A DNA stretch of 64,000 bases from an uncultured Prevotellaceae bacterium (GCA_900315455.1 OMZE01000003.1:123443-187442), one strand, 5' to 3'; positions 35,920 through 45,821 are shown, counted from the first letter of the stretch. Numbers and translations are program-made. Notes: generated by a model from the sequence alone, not told the origin.

Positions 35920-37746
35920 TCAACTCCCTATCGTATTGGCGATCTTGTCGACGTTCATGCTGCGGGCGCTGGCGTCGAAGATGTCTTTGTAGACACCGCC
36001 TTGCTGGTAGACCTCCTGAGGCTTGCCGCCCTGCACCACATGACCCTCCTTGAGCACGTAGATGTAGTCGGCATCGATAATCTGGCCGATGTTGTGCGAG
36101 ATGATGATGACGGTGCGGCCCGACTTGATGGCGTCGATGCTCGCCTTGATTTGTTCGGTGGCGATGGCGTCGAGACTGGCGGTGGGCTCGTCGAGGAAGA
36201 TGATGGGCGGGTTCTTGAGAAACATACGGGCGATGGCGATGCGCTGTTGCTGTCCGCCACTGAGTTGCAGCGCTTGTGTCTCAAAACCGTTGGGCAGTTG
36301 CATGATTTGGTCGTAGATATACGCCTGTTGGGCTGCCTTCACCACGTCGTCGTGGGTGGCGTCGGGGTTGCCGTATTTGATGTTCTCCTCGATGGTGCCG
36401 TCGAAGATATGGTTCTTCTGCAGCACCAGTCCCACGTTCTCGCGCAGCCACTGCGTGTCCCACTCACTCAGTTCCACCCCGTCGAGGGTGATGCTGCCGC
36501 GGTCGGGATGGTAGAACTTGTCGAGCAGGTTGACGACGGTGCTCTTTCCCGCCCCGCTGAGGCCGACGAGGGCGGTGATCTTGCCGCTCTGGATATGCAT
36601 GGAGACATCGAAGAGTGCCTGTGTGCCGTTGCTGTAGGTGAAGTCGACACCCGAGAGTTGGAAGTCACCCTTCACCTCTTCCGGGCGGTACTTTCCCGTT
36701 GCCTCCACCTCATGGTCGGCATGGAGGATGCCGAAGAACCCCTCGGCGTAGATGAGCGCGTCGTTCATGTCGTCGTAGATGCGGTGGAGTTGCCGGATGG
36801 GCGCGCTGACGTTGGCGAAGAGCATCACGTGGTACATGATTTTTCCGATGGTCATGCCGGGGTAGTCGATGAGCACGAGATAGGCGGTGAGGATGATGAT
36901 GAGCACGGTGCCGATTTGCTCGAGAAAACTCTTCAGACCGTTGAACATATAACTCTGCTTGCGGGTGTTGAGTTGCAGGTCGGTCATCGTGCGCTGGATG
37001 TCGGCCTGGCGTCCCGCCTCTATCTTTTCGCGGTTGAACGACTTGATGACGGTGATGCTCTCGATGATGTTGAGGATGCTCTGGCTCACCGCCTGATGGC
37101 CGCCGAAGATGCCGCGCCGCCCGCCTTTCATCCGATTGGCCTGGATATAGGTGACCCAGAAGTAGATGGGGACGATGCAGAGCGCCACGAGTCCGACGTA
37201 GACGTTGGCCATGAACATCAGCACGAGGGCGAGGATGGCGCTGGTGAAGAGCGGCAGGATTTCGATGAAGAAGTTGTTGACGGTGTTGCTGAGGCTCATG
37301 ATGCCACGGTCGATACGCGACTGCAGTTTGCCCGTCTCGTTGCCCTCGGAGGTGAAGAACGCCATCCTGAACGACAGCATGCGTTTCACTACGCTCACCG
37401 ACAGGTCGCGGCTCACGAGGATGCGCATACGCTCGCCATAGTAGCGTTGGAAGAAGGTCACCAGGGCGGCGATGACTTCCTTGCCCAGGAGGATGACGGA
37501 GATGGTGGTGAGGATGCGCACGGCACTGCCCCAGGAGAACTGCGGCTGCTGGATGAGGGCGTTGATGGCATCGACGGCACGGTCGAGCACCACGGCGTTG
37601 ACCTGGGCCATGAGGGAGCCTACGAGGGTGAGGGCGAGGGTGATGCCGATGAGCCACCGGTAGGGCAGCACGAAGGGCATGATGTTTTTCAGCAGGTCGA
37701 GAATGTTCATCTTGCCCGTGGGGGGTGGGGGTTGTTGCTGTGGCAT
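35920..37746 (-). CDS. ABC exporter (membrane and ATPase domains fused)
   Basis: 608 residues. Six membrane helices in the first 330 residues, then the ATPase: Walker A GLSGAGKSTVVNLL, Q-loop, signature LSGGQQQRIAIARM, Walker B IIFLDEPTASLD and H-loop ISHN. A half-transporter that should dimerise and export lipid, peptide or drug. The first residues (PQQQPPPPTG) are proline-rich; the ATG at 37710 (MNILDLL) is an alternative start. A 26-bp tandem repeat lies upstream. Confidence 0.92.
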   Translation of the reverse strand: MPQQQPPPPTGKMNILDLLKNIMPFVLPYRWLIGITLALTLVGSLMAQVNAVVLDRAVDAINALIQQPQFSWGSAVRILTTISVILLGKEVIAALVTFFQRYYGERMRILVSRDLSVSVVKRMLSFRMAFFTSEGNETGKLQSRIDRGIMSLSNTVNNFFIEILPLFTSAILALVLMFMANVYVGLVALCIVPIYFWVTYIQANRMKGGRRGIFGGHQAVSQSILNIIESITVIKSFNREKIEAGRQADIQRTMTDLQLNTRKQSYMFNGLKSFLEQIGTVLIIILTAYLVLIDYPGMTIGKIMYHVMLFANVSAPIRQLHRIYDDMNDALIYAEGFFGILHADHEVEATGKYRPEEVKGDFQLSGVDFTYSNGTQALFDVSMHIQSGKITALVGLSGAGKSTVVNLLDKFYHPDRGSITLDGVELSEWDTQWLRENVGLVLQKNHIFDGTIEENIKYGNPDATHDDVVKAAQQAYIYDQIMQLPNGFETQALQLSGGQQQRIAIARMFLKNPPIIFLDEPTASLDAIATEQIKASIDAIKSGRTVIIISHNIGQIIDADYIYVLKEGHVVQGGKPQEVYQQGGVYKDIFDASARSMNVDKIANTIGS

Positions 37747-37757
37747 TTCTTAAGGGG

Positions 37758-37846
37758 GTGCTTATTGGAGTAAAAGGGGTGTTGTGCTTATTGGAGTAAA
37801 AGGGGTGTTGTGCTTATTGGAGTAAAAGGGATTGTTGTGCTTAATG
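37758..37846. repeat. 26-bp tandem repeat, about 3.5 copies
   Basis: Units containing gtgcttattggagtaaaagg start at 37758, 37784, 37810 and 37837. The array fills the space between the exporter start and the GH3 stop. A diverged relative (ggagttaaatggggtgttgt) lies at 35698-35717, upstream of the small cysteine protein. Confidence 0.85.
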
Positions 37847-37857
37847 GCCTGCCGGGA

Positions 37858-40200
37858 TTACCTTGCCCTGGGGATGTTGACGTATTTTTTTACTCTGTCG
37901 TCGTTGATGACTCCTTTCCAGTTCATGCCGAAGGCGAAGTTGTAGGTGTTGTTGTCGGCATCTTGCAGGCACTGCATGTCGAAGGGCACATCTTCCCGTT
38001 GCGTCTCCACCGTGGTCATGTCGGCTGGCATTTGCATGGGCAGGAGTCCTGATGGCTCCGCCTTGCCACTGATGAGGTCGAGGAGCGCCTGGTGCTGCAC
38101 GCCGAAGGAGATGAGGATGGCATCGGCCGACGGCTCTACTTCTGCCAATACCACAGGCCTGCCGGTCTCCAGCACCACCACCACGGGTTTGTCGCCCATG
38201 GCTTCCTTGGTCTGGGTCACCATCGTCAGGTCGTCGTGGTTGCGCGTTTGCACGGTCTTGCCCTTATAACTGCGGTTGGCCGACTTCTCCAGCGGGTCGC
38301 CTCCGCCGATGCTCGTCTCACGTGCTTCTGTGGCGGTGTAGTCGTTGTACTGCAGACTCATGGGGATATATCCGTTGCCGCCGCGGCTTACGTCGTCGGT
38401 GTCGTAGCCCATGCTGATGGCAGGCTCGGCTATCAGACAGAGGGCGAAGTCAGCCTCCTCGGGCTTGTCGGTCACGTCGTAGTATTTCTTCACCAGGTCG
38501 AGCGAGATGGGATAGTCGGTCTTCTCTTCCGACATGCCGCCCCAGATGCCGGGAATGGCGGGGAAATGGCGTTTGGGCACATACACCTTGAGGCGTTTGC
38601 TGATGGGGAGCGTGGCATTGCCGTGGTTCTTCACCATCACCACCGACTTGAGTTGGGCCTCATAGCCTTTCTTCATGAACTCCGGCTTTCCCACCGTCTC
38701 TTCTGTGCGCTTCGGGTCGAGATAGGGGTTCTCGAAGAGTCCCACCCGCAGCATGTTCATCAGCAGGCGCCGGGCCGACTGTTCGAAGCGTTCGCGGGCA
38801 CTCTGCTCGCCCTTGTCCTTCACCCACATCTGATAGGCTTCGAGGATGGGCGCAATCTCGTTGTTGCCGCCAAACTGGTCGACGCCGGCTTGCAGGATGC
38901 GGTAATGGCGCTCTGCCACAGTGAGTTGTTCCACGCCCCAGGGCTTGCCGCCCCCGGTGTAGTCCATGGCGGTGTTGTCGGCGGTGATGCCCCAGTCGGT
39001 GCACACCACTCCGTCGAAGCCTGCCTCGTCGCGCAACTGTTGTTGGATGAGCCAGTGGCTGTAACTGCCGCCCACATTCTCGCCCGATGGGTCTTGTTGC
39101 CATAGGATGCTGTAGATAGGCATCACCGCCGATGCCATCTTGGTGCCTTCTTGCAGACGGAAGGCGCCTTCAGTGAACGGCCGCTTGTGCATGGCGAGGT
39201 TGTTGCCGGGGTAGACGGCAAACTTGCCGTGGGCGAAATGGGAGTCGCGGCCTCCCTCCTGTGCGCCATAGCCATACCAGTGCTTGGCCATGGCGTTCAC
39301 GCTCAGCGTGCCCCATCCTTGTTCACCGCAGGTCCACAGTTCTTTGGGCGAGGTCTGGAATCCTTCGCAGTAGGCTTGTGCCATGTCAGTGGCCAGTTGC
39401 GGGTCTTCGCCAAAGGTACCGCTGAAACGCCACCAACGGGGTTCGGTGGCCACGTCGATTTGTGGTGAGAGGGCGGTGGCGATGCCGAGGGCACGGTATT
39501 CCTCTGAGGCGATGTCGGCAAACTGTCTTACCAGGGCGGGGTCGAAGGTGGATGCCAAACCTAGCGAACTGGGCCAGAGGGATATTTGGCCGCCGGCACC
39601 AGCATTGAATTCGGCGCTGGCTTTCGTCTCATGGCGGGGGTCGGAACTGGTGTTGGCGGGTATGCCGTGGTCGAGGCCCTCGACAAAGGCCTGCATGTTG
39701 TTGTTCCAACGGGCGGCGTCGGCAGGGGTCTCCACGCTGGTGATGAGCACGGCGCGCAGGTGGTCGTCTTTGAGGAATTTCTTCTGCTCATCGGTGAGGT
39801 CGCTGGGCGCTGCACCCGCCTCTTCGTAGGCTTTCCCGTCGTAATGGGCAGGCGAGAAACTCGTTCCTTCTTTCATCGGGATGGCCTGGTGGGCACTGTA
39901 GAGCATCAGACCGGCAATCTCTTCCACCGACAGTTGCGAGGCAAGGTCGGCAGCGCGTTCGCTGCAGGGCAAGCGCCAGTCTTCGTAAGCATCGAGGGTG
40001 TCGTTGCGGTTGAGGTCTTTGAACGCATAGCCGTCGATGGAAAGGATTTTCACTCCGGATTGGGGCGAATAGCCCAGGGTGGGACCTCCATTTTGTTCCA
40101 CTACCATAAAGTCGACTTGTTGTTCCGACCATTTCTGTCCTCCGCAGGAGCAGAGGGCTGCCGCTATCAAAAGGGTGGCAAAGGCGTGTCTTGTTGTCAT
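37858..40200 (-). CDS. Glycoside hydrolase family 3, lipoprotein
   Basis: 780 residues from the ATG at 40200. SPII signal with lipobox LCSC (Cys about 18). GH3 N-terminal barrel with nucleophile Asp in GVVCTDWGIT, substrate motif MAKHWYGYGAQEGGRDSHF, and the C-terminal sandwich with VVVVLETGRPVVL. Such enzymes release glucose or xylose from the non-reducing end of beta-glycosides in the envelope. A start further upstream (40257) has no signal peptide and overlaps the promoter. Confidence 0.93.
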   Translation of the reverse strand: MTTRHAFATLLIAAALCSCGGQKWSEQQVDFMVVEQNGGPTLGYSPQSGVKILSIDGYAFKDLNRNDTLDAYEDWRLPCSERAADLASQLSVEEIAGLMLYSAHQAIPMKEGTSFSPAHYDGKAYEEAGAAPSDLTDEQKKFLKDDHLRAVLITSVETPADAARWNNNMQAFVEGLDHGIPANTSSDPRHETKASAEFNAGAGGQISLWPSSLGLASTFDPALVRQFADIASEEYRALGIATALSPQIDVATEPRWWRFSGTFGEDPQLATDMAQAYCEGFQTSPKELWTCGEQGWGTLSVNAMAKHWYGYGAQEGGRDSHFAHGKFAVYPGNNLAMHKRPFTEGAFRLQEGTKMASAVMPIYSILWQQDPSGENVGGSYSHWLIQQQLRDEAGFDGVVCTDWGITADNTAMDYTGGGKPWGVEQLTVAERHYRILQAGVDQFGGNNEIAPILEAYQMWVKDKGEQSARERFEQSARRLLMNMLRVGLFENPYLDPKRTEETVGKPEFMKKGYEAQLKSVVMVKNHGNATLPISKRLKVYVPKRHFPAIPGIWGGMSEEKTDYPISLDLVKKYYDVTDKPEEADFALCLIAEPAISMGYDTDDVSRGGNGYIPMSLQYNDYTATEARETSIGGGDPLEKSANRSYKGKTVQTRNHDDLTMVTQTKEAMGDKPVVVVLETGRPVVLAEVEPSADAILISFGVQHQALLDLISGKAEPSGLLPMQMPADMTTVETQREDVPFDMQCLQDADNNTYNFAFGMNWKGVINDDRVKKYVNIPRAR

Positions 40201-40227
40201 GTTTTTCAATTTATGTTCGTTTCCATG

Positions 40228-40257
40228 CAAAAGTAAACAAAAAATATTGAAAATCAA
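40228..40257 (-). promoter_or_regulatory. Promoter of the GH3 gene
   Basis: On the minus strand TTG (40255-40257), 19 bases, TACTTTTG (40228-40235): a full match to the Bacteroidota consensus, 28 bases from the start codon. Confidence 0.75.
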
Positions 40258-40384
40258 TCATTGAAGAATGAAAAATTAAAAGGGGAATTTATTAGGAATT
40301 CAAAGGGGAGTATGAATGACGATGAAATGTCGCCAATGGTGTGTTTTTTTCAAGGAATGACCATCGTTTTTCGTGGGAAATGAC

Positions 40385-40392
40385 TACTTTTG
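40385..40392 (+). promoter_or_regulatory. -7 element upstream of the CHAT protein gene
   Basis: TACTTTTG, 67 bases before the ATG. No TTG at the usual -33 distance. Confidence 0.45.
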
Positions 40393-40458
40393 TGGTGGCT
40401 ACCTTCCATCCTATTTGATTGGCAAAAGTAGGGTGGGGCGGATTAACATAAACCTGAT

Positions 40459-43400
40459 ATGAAAAAACTACACTTCATCATCTTGCTGACTTTGCTGGCG
40501 GCCATGAAGGGCTTGGCGCAGCCGTCACAGAAGAGTCAACTCGTTATCGACCTGTCGCATATCGTGTATACCGGCAACCACCAATCTGCCGACATCGCAC
40601 TGATGCGAAGGGGAGCGGAGGAACTGGGATTGACACCCCTTGCCCAACTGGCAGAGATGCGGGAGAAAGGGGTATGCGACCTGGGCGAGCGACAGTTGGC
40701 TGCTGCCGCCGACGCGGTGCTCGACTATGCCGTGCAAACCTGGGGGAAGGATAGCCGTGAGGCTGTGGAGAGTCGACGCCTTGCTATGTTGGCCTGTTCG
40801 AGCAACGACTGGACGAAGTCGGAGGCATTGGCAGCGGAGAATGCCACATCGGCGGAGATCCTCTACAGGAAACACCAAAAAGATGTGGAGGTAAAACTGC
40901 TGTGGATGATAGTGCAACTTGACCACCTGCTCGTGGCGAGGAAAACGGGTACCGACGACCCCACGGCATGGGAAAAGGCACTGCAGATAGAGAAGGAACT
41001 GGGGCCGATGGCGGTGAAGCGCCAGCCCATGGGCTACTACCTGCTTGAGGCATGTGGAAATATGTCCAACTTCAAATACTCCAACTCTCATTATTCCGAA
41101 TACATTAAATACCTAGAGGGGAAACTGTTTCCGAAAGGGCATGCCTTCGCCATGGCCATGAACACGATAGGCGTATCGTCTAACGCGCTGGGGTATGCAC
41201 AGGTGGCCTACGAGGAAGGGAAACGGCTGTGGGGCGACAACGACACCCGCACCATCAACTACCGTTTGCAGTGGCTCTATATCCAGTCGATAGACCGTTT
41301 GGCAGATTACGACCAACTGCATGCCACCTTGCAGCAGATGGAGGATGAGGCGAGGGCCAACTTCCCCGAGAACGACCTGCTATCCGTGATAATAGAATTG
41401 CAGAAGTGGGACTGCGACATCACTTGCAATACCAACTTGTTTGAGACCACGATGGTGAACAAGGTGCTGCGGCCTATGGCAGCACACTATGGCGAGGAGA
41501 GCATGGAGTATCTGAACGCCCTCATCCGACTCGTCAGCCAGCAGGCTGTGGTGAACCCGGAAAGGGCAGGAATGCTCGCTCATGATGCCAAAAAACTCAT
41601 TGACAAACTTTTCAAGGAGACCGATGCCAACTATGGGCTGATGCACACTTTTCTCCTCATCGTGGGCTATGCCCAGGCACAGGAAGATGCCAATGAATTG
41701 ATGCAATATGTGTCGGGACTCTACGACAACTACCGGCAAAACCACCAGGCTTCATGGCCATCCATCACCATCGCTCATAACCTCGCCGTTTATCTGATAG
41801 GACTGCAGCAGATGGAGCAGGCAGTCGACGTGTACGACATCGCCTTGGCCGACATGGCACAACTGGTGGGGAAAGAGTCGCCCATCTATGCCTTCAGCCT
41901 TACCAACCATGCCATGCAACTGACGGCATCCGACGTTCCTGCCCACATGACAAAGGGTGAGCAGGCTTGCAGCGAGGCGGCTGCCCTTTACCAACGCCTG
42001 CATATCGCGCCGAAGATGCCGCTGTTCTACCTCAACAATTATGAGGTGAAGTTGGGCAAGTATGAAGAGGGTGCCCAGACGCTGAAAAGACTGCTCGAGG
42101 TCGACGACCATGCTGATGACGCCTTTACTACCCATGTGAAACTGCTTCTGGCATGGCAAATCCAGTCGTATCACACGGGCATCCCGCTTGCCGAGGCCGA
42201 CAGGTTGTTTGATGAGGCGAAGACGGCATTCTGGAAAACGGAGGAGGACGTGAAACTCAATTATATCTCAGACTACGTGTATATTGGTCAGCATGAGATG
42301 CAAAAACGGCGTTACGACGAGGCCGAGCGCATACTGGCACGAGGACTGGAAAGGTATGAGCAACTGAGTCTGGGCACACATGACGCCACTTATGTGGATT
42401 TCGTCACCTCGCTCTATTCCCTCTACACCGTACAGCAACAGACCGACAAGGCCGAGCAACTGATGCAGCGTGGCATGGATGCCATCAGGAACGACCCCTT
42501 CGCCAACCGACTGCTCGTGCTCGACATGATGTGGCAAAGACTGCAACTCTTGAAGTCGAAAGGTATGGACGACCAGGTGCTCTGGTCGAGGGCCGTCAAT
42601 GAGTTTAATGAAGAATTCAATAACCTCAACAACCTCTCAGGCGGACAGATACCTCCATATTATCAAAACCTTTGGCTGACACAGGCCATGGAGTTTCTCT
42701 ACACTATCGACGATATGGAGAAGAATCTCGCGCACATCAAAAAAGCGCCCAAGGCGTATGAGACCCCGGAGATAATTGCCGCGGCAGAAGAGAAACTCTT
42801 GATGGTAAGGAATCTCTATGGTCAACTCCTCCCCGTACTCCAGACGATGGAGGAAAGGCAGAAGGCGATGTCGCCACACTACCTCGACGAGAACAGTGGT
42901 GTGGTGGAGATGTACCGCAACTACGCCACCTATTATCTCATCATAGAGAAAGACACGGTGAAGGCAGGGGAATATTACGAGCAGTTGACGAAGTCGGCGG
43001 ATGCCGGCGTGCAGTCGGCAGGACTGTGGTCGCTTGCCAACCTGAAAATGACCCAGGGGAAGTTTGCCGAGGCTGCCGAACTGCTCGAAAGGCAAAGGCA
43101 GACGTTGGGCAAGGTGTCTTCGTATACGGAGACCCTCAATGACAGGGAAATGCTCAACAACATGCTGTCTGTCGCCTATTTCCGAAGCGGACAATATGAA
43201 AAGGCGCTGCTGCCGGCCCGGACGTTATATCAAGCCCGTCAGCAACGTATCGGACTGGAGTTCGACCTCCTCACACAGGCAGAACGCGAGGATTTCGTAA
43301 ACCAAGGGGGCGCGGGCGGCATGGCAATCTTTGCCTTGCTGGAGAAAATGCCCGGGAGGGTGGGCGAGGAGGCGTATGATGCCATCCTCGCAGAGAAGGG

Positions 43401-44868
43401 CTTGCTGCTCAGGGCATCGGAGCGTATCAGCAGGGCAGTGAGGGCGTCGGGGAATGCCAACCTGATGGCCCAGATGGAAGAACTCGAGCGGTTGAAGGCT
43501 GAGTACAAGAAGAAAAACCTCGAGGTGGACTGGATGCACGACAACTATGACGTGGATCCTGCCACCGTGGCCCTGAAACAGCAAATCGTTGACCTGGAGA
43601 GGGTCGTGAACAGGGAGGTGGCGAAATATGTGGCTCAGGAGAAGGCGCTTTCGTGGAAGGACGTGCAGGGCGCGTTGAAGGAGGGCGAGGCAGCCGTGGA
43701 GTTTGTGTCGTCCGACAGCATTGCCGGGGCATTGGTGCTCTTGCCCACCGGCACACCACAGTATGTGAGTCTCACCAATGGCTTCCAACTGCGCGACCAA
43801 TTGTCGGAGTTGATGAGGATGTCGGCAAAAGACAAGGCACGCGTGCTCTATGAGGAAGACCGGCTGCATCTCTATGAGCGGTTGTGGAAACCTCTTGAGG
43901 CAGCACTGAAGGGGGCAACCATAGTGTATTTCTCGCCAATCTACTACCTCAACGAACTGGCTTTCCATGCCTTCAAGTTGCCCGACGGTGTCTGTCTCAC
44001 CGACCGTTACAACCTGCATCAGGTATTGACCACGGGCGAGGTTTACCGTCAGCGCAGTCAGAAAGCCGAGGATTCCTTGCGCTCGGCCTTGCTCATGGGT
44101 GGCGTGTTCTACAGCGACGGGCATGAGGCACTGGCAAGGGAACTGTCGCGGACGACGGGTGATTTCCGCTCCACCGGCGACAGCCGTGGCGCGGTGAACG
44201 ACGAGGAAGAGACCTTCGGGTTCCTTCCTTATACCAACCATGAGATAGACGTGGCAGACAGTCTGCTCAAGACGCATCGGGTGAGTGCCACCCTGCTCAG
44301 CGGACGGATGTCGACGGAGAAGGCGTTGCGCGATGTGAGTGGGAAGAGTCCCGACATTCTGCACCTCTCTACCCATGGTTTCTATGTGCGTGATGACGAC
44401 GAGGTGATGACCAACAAGTTTCTGGCGCGTTACCCGCAGTCGAGATTCCAGAGCATGCAGCGTGCCGGACTCGCCCTCTATGGTGCCAACGCCACATGGG
44501 ACGGCAGCAACACGCTGCCCGAGGATGCCGACGGCATATTGACCGCTAATGAGGTGGCACGGCTCGACCTTACCCACACCCAACTGGCTGTGCTCTCTGC
44601 CTGTCAGACGGCAGTGGGCTACGCCAGTCAGGAGGGCGTCTTTGGCACGCACCGTGGGTTCAAGCAAGCGGGAGTGCGGTCGATTCTCGCCACACTGTGG
44701 AATGTGAACGACCGCAGTACGGCCATCCTGATGGAAACGTTCTACAAGGAGTGGCTGGAGGGCAAACCGATGCAGCAGGCGCTGCACGATGCCGTAAATG
44801 CTCTGCGCAAGGTGTATTCCCAACCGTTCTACTGGGCACCGTATGTGATGATAGACGGGGTAGATTGA
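40459..44868 (+). CDS. Large exported TPR-CHAT (caspase-like) protein
   Basis: 1469 residues. Signal peptide MKKLHFIILLTLLAAMKGLA. Residues about 60-1000 are alpha-helical repeats of TPR type. A coiled-coil region (about 1000-1060) precedes the CHAT peptidase domain in the last 400 residues. The dyad is visible: His1306 in HLSTHGFYV and Cys1382 in LSACQTAVGY, followed by GFKQAGVRSILATLWNVND. CHAT domains are caspase-family cysteine peptidases, arginine/lysine-cleaving in separase-like members. Export makes an envelope role likely, unlike cytoplasmic defence CHAT proteins. Partner unknown; a lipoprotein gene follows on its own promoter. Confidence 0.92.
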   Translation: MKKLHFIILLTLLAAMKGLAQPSQKSQLVIDLSHIVYTGNHQSADIALMRRGAEELGLTPLAQLAEMREKGVCDLGERQLAAAADAVLDYAVQTWGKDSREAVESRRLAMLACSSNDWTKSEALAAENATSAEILYRKHQKDVEVKLLWMIVQLDHLLVARKTGTDDPTAWEKALQIEKELGPMAVKRQPMGYYLLEACGNMSNFKYSNSHYSEYIKYLEGKLFPKGHAFAMAMNTIGVSSNALGYAQVAYEEGKRLWGDNDTRTINYRLQWLYIQSIDRLADYDQLHATLQQMEDEARANFPENDLLSVIIELQKWDCDITCNTNLFETTMVNKVLRPMAAHYGEESMEYLNALIRLVSQQAVVNPERAGMLAHDAKKLIDKLFKETDANYGLMHTFLLIVGYAQAQEDANELMQYVSGLYDNYRQNHQASWPSITIAHNLAVYLIGLQQMEQAVDVYDIALADMAQLVGKESPIYAFSLTNHAMQLTASDVPAHMTKGEQACSEAAALYQRLHIAPKMPLFYLNNYEVKLGKYEEGAQTLKRLLEVDDHADDAFTTHVKLLLAWQIQSYHTGIPLAEADRLFDEAKTAFWKTEEDVKLNYISDYVYIGQHEMQKRRYDEAERILARGLERYEQLSLGTHDATYVDFVTSLYSLYTVQQQTDKAEQLMQRGMDAIRNDPFANRLLVLDMMWQRLQLLKSKGMDDQVLWSRAVNEFNEEFNNLNNLSGGQIPPYYQNLWLTQAMEFLYTIDDMEKNLAHIKKAPKAYETPEIIAAAEEKLLMVRNLYGQLLPVLQTMEERQKAMSPHYLDENSGVVEMYRNYATYYLIIEKDTVKAGEYYEQLTKSADAGVQSAGLWSLANLKMTQGKFAEAAELLERQRQTLGKVSSYTETLNDREMLNNMLSVAYFRSGQYEKALLPARTLYQARQQRIGLEFDLLTQAEREDFVNQGGAGGMAIFALLEKMPGRVGEEAYDAILAEKGLLLRASERISRAVRASGNANLMAQMEELERLKAEYKKKNLEVDWMHDNYDVDPATVALKQQIVDLERVVNREVAKYVAQEKALSWKDVQGALKEGEAAVEFVSSDSIAGALVLLPTGTPQYVSLTNGFQLRDQLSELMRMSAKDKARVLYEEDRLHLYERLWKPLEAALKGATIVYFSPIYYLNELAFHAFKLPDGVCLTDRYNLHQVLTTGEVYRQRSQKAEDSLRSALLMGGVFYSDGHEALARELSRTTGDFRSTGDSRGAVNDEEETFGFLPYTNHEIDVADSLLKTHRVSATLLSGRMSTEKALRDVSGKSPDILHLSTHGFYVRDDDEVMTNKFLARYPQSRFQSMQRAGLALYGANATWDGSNTLPEDADGILTANEVARLDLTHTQLAVLSACQTAVGYASQEGVFGTHRGFKQAGVRSILATLWNVNDRSTAILMETFYKEWLEGKPMQQALHDAVNALRKVYSQPFYWAPYVMIDGVD

Positions 44869-44894
44869 AAGGGCATTTCATCGCCGTCCTGTAT

Positions 44895-44913
44895 GTTGCT
44901 ATATTATAGCAAC
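44895..44913. repeat. Perfect palindrome GTTGCTATA-T-TATAGCAAC
   Basis: Nine-base arms with one-base centre, 26 bases after the CHAT stop codon. No T-run follows on the plus strand, so terminator activity is uncertain. Confidence 0.7.
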
Positions 44914-44935
44914 CAACAAGGCAGCCGTCCCGTTT

Positions 44936-44954
44936 GTCGCGATGCCATCGCGAC
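44936..44954. repeat. Dispersed palindrome GTCGCGAT-N3-ATCGCGAC, copy 1
   Basis: Perfect eight-base stem within the context agccgtcccgtttGTCGCGAT. Copies 2 and 3 are at 51446-51464 and 51520-51538. Confidence 0.85.
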
Positions 44955-45009
44955 CAATCAGTGATTTCCATGAAAGTAAAAGAATCTGCGAAAAAATCAC
45001 AAAAACGTT

Positions 45010-45039
45010 TTGTGGGGCCAATGCTTTCCACTAATTTTG
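45010..45039 (+). promoter_or_regulatory. Promoter of the lipoprotein gene
   Basis: TTG (45010-45012), 19 bases, TAATTTTG (45032-45039). Consensus match; leader of about 58 bases to the ATG at 45104. Confidence 0.75.
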
Positions 45040-45103
45040 CATGGCAATTGCCGGTCATGACCTTCCGGCATCATCCATTCATCACTTAAAAACCTCATTG
45101 GAA

Positions 45104-45682
45104 ATGAAGAAAACACCTGTCCTCCTGACTGTTTTGATGGCTGCAGCCATCATGATATCGTGCGAGAAAGAAAAGAAGAACACCATACACAACAACATCA
45201 TTGTGCCGCCTCGGCAAGAGGTGGTGGTCGACACCATCATCCATCAGATGAACCCCATCGACCAGACCGACCAGGTGAAATGGCTTGGCAGCACGTATAG
45301 GGTATCGGTGAACCGGCACACCTCCGACAGTCTCTCGGTGGTGACCGACAACAACGGCAAACGCTACCGCAACAATGTCATCAAATTGAAGATATCGAGG
45401 GCCGACGGCAGTGTGTTTTTCGAGAAGAGTTTCAGCAAGAGCATGTTTGCAGGCCATGTAGACGAGAACTATCTGTCGAAGAATGTTATCCTTGGCATGG
45501 TCTTCAATGGCGTGGATGCCAACGGCATGCACTTCCTCGGCAGCGTTGGGTCGCCTGATGAACTCTCCGAAGACTATATCCCCTTCGATGTCACCGTCTC
45601 GCGCATGGGCGACGTGAACATAGAGCGGGCACGCATCGATGTGCCCGGCGACTCCGTGGCAGGCATCGAAGCAACAGTATGA
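45104..45682 (+). CDS. Lipoprotein of unknown function
   Basis: 192 residues from the ATG at 45104, preceded by a GGA Shine-Dalgarno-like stretch. Lipobox AAAIMISC (Cys about 20) followed by a charged spacer (EKEKKNT). The mature part is beta-rich (TYRVSVNRHTSDSLSVVTD; IKLKISRADGSVFFEKSF; FDVTVSRMGDVNIERARID) and resembles uncharacterised Bacteroidales lipoproteins of the DUF4738 kind; this family name is from memory. It follows the CHAT gene but has its own promoter. Confidence 0.8.
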   Translation: MKKTPVLLTVLMAAAIMISCEKEKKNTIHNNIIVPPRQEVVVDTIIHQMNPIDQTDQVKWLGSTYRVSVNRHTSDSLSVVTDNNGKRYRNNVIKLKISRADGSVFFEKSFSKSMFAGHVDENYLSKNVILGMVFNGVDANGMHFLGSVGSPDELSEDYIPFDVTVSRMGDVNIERARIDVPGDSVAGIEATV

Positions 45683-45693
45683 TTTCGGGCTGC

Positions 45694-45812
45694 GCAAGAA
45701 AGATGAAAGATTAAAGATGAAAGATTATTGGCTACGCGAGGAAGATTAAAGATTAAAGATGAAAGATGAAAAATTATAGGCTTCGTCCGAAAGATTAAAG
45801 TTGAAAAATAAA
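45694..45812 (+). repeat. Heptad array, AAAGATT/AAAGATG type
   Basis: Many seven-base units (gaaagat, taaagat) interrupted by gene-free linkers such as ggctacgcgagg and ggcttcgtccg. It faces the array at 45866-45966 across a hairpin. Confidence 0.85.
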
Positions 45813-45821
45813 AATAAATGA

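Noticed and set aside
36001-37773. A 590-codon plus-strand open frame opposite the ABC exporter
   Set aside because: Highly repetitive acidic/His composition typical of an antisense shadow; the minus-strand exporter motifs are unmistakable.
43225-44823. A 532-codon minus-strand frame opposite the CHAT domain
   Set aside because: Antisense shadow of the conserved CHAT region.
44895-44913. Rho-independent terminator for the CHAT gene
   Set aside because: The palindrome is perfect but AT-rich and no T-run follows on the plus strand, so it was listed only as a repeat.
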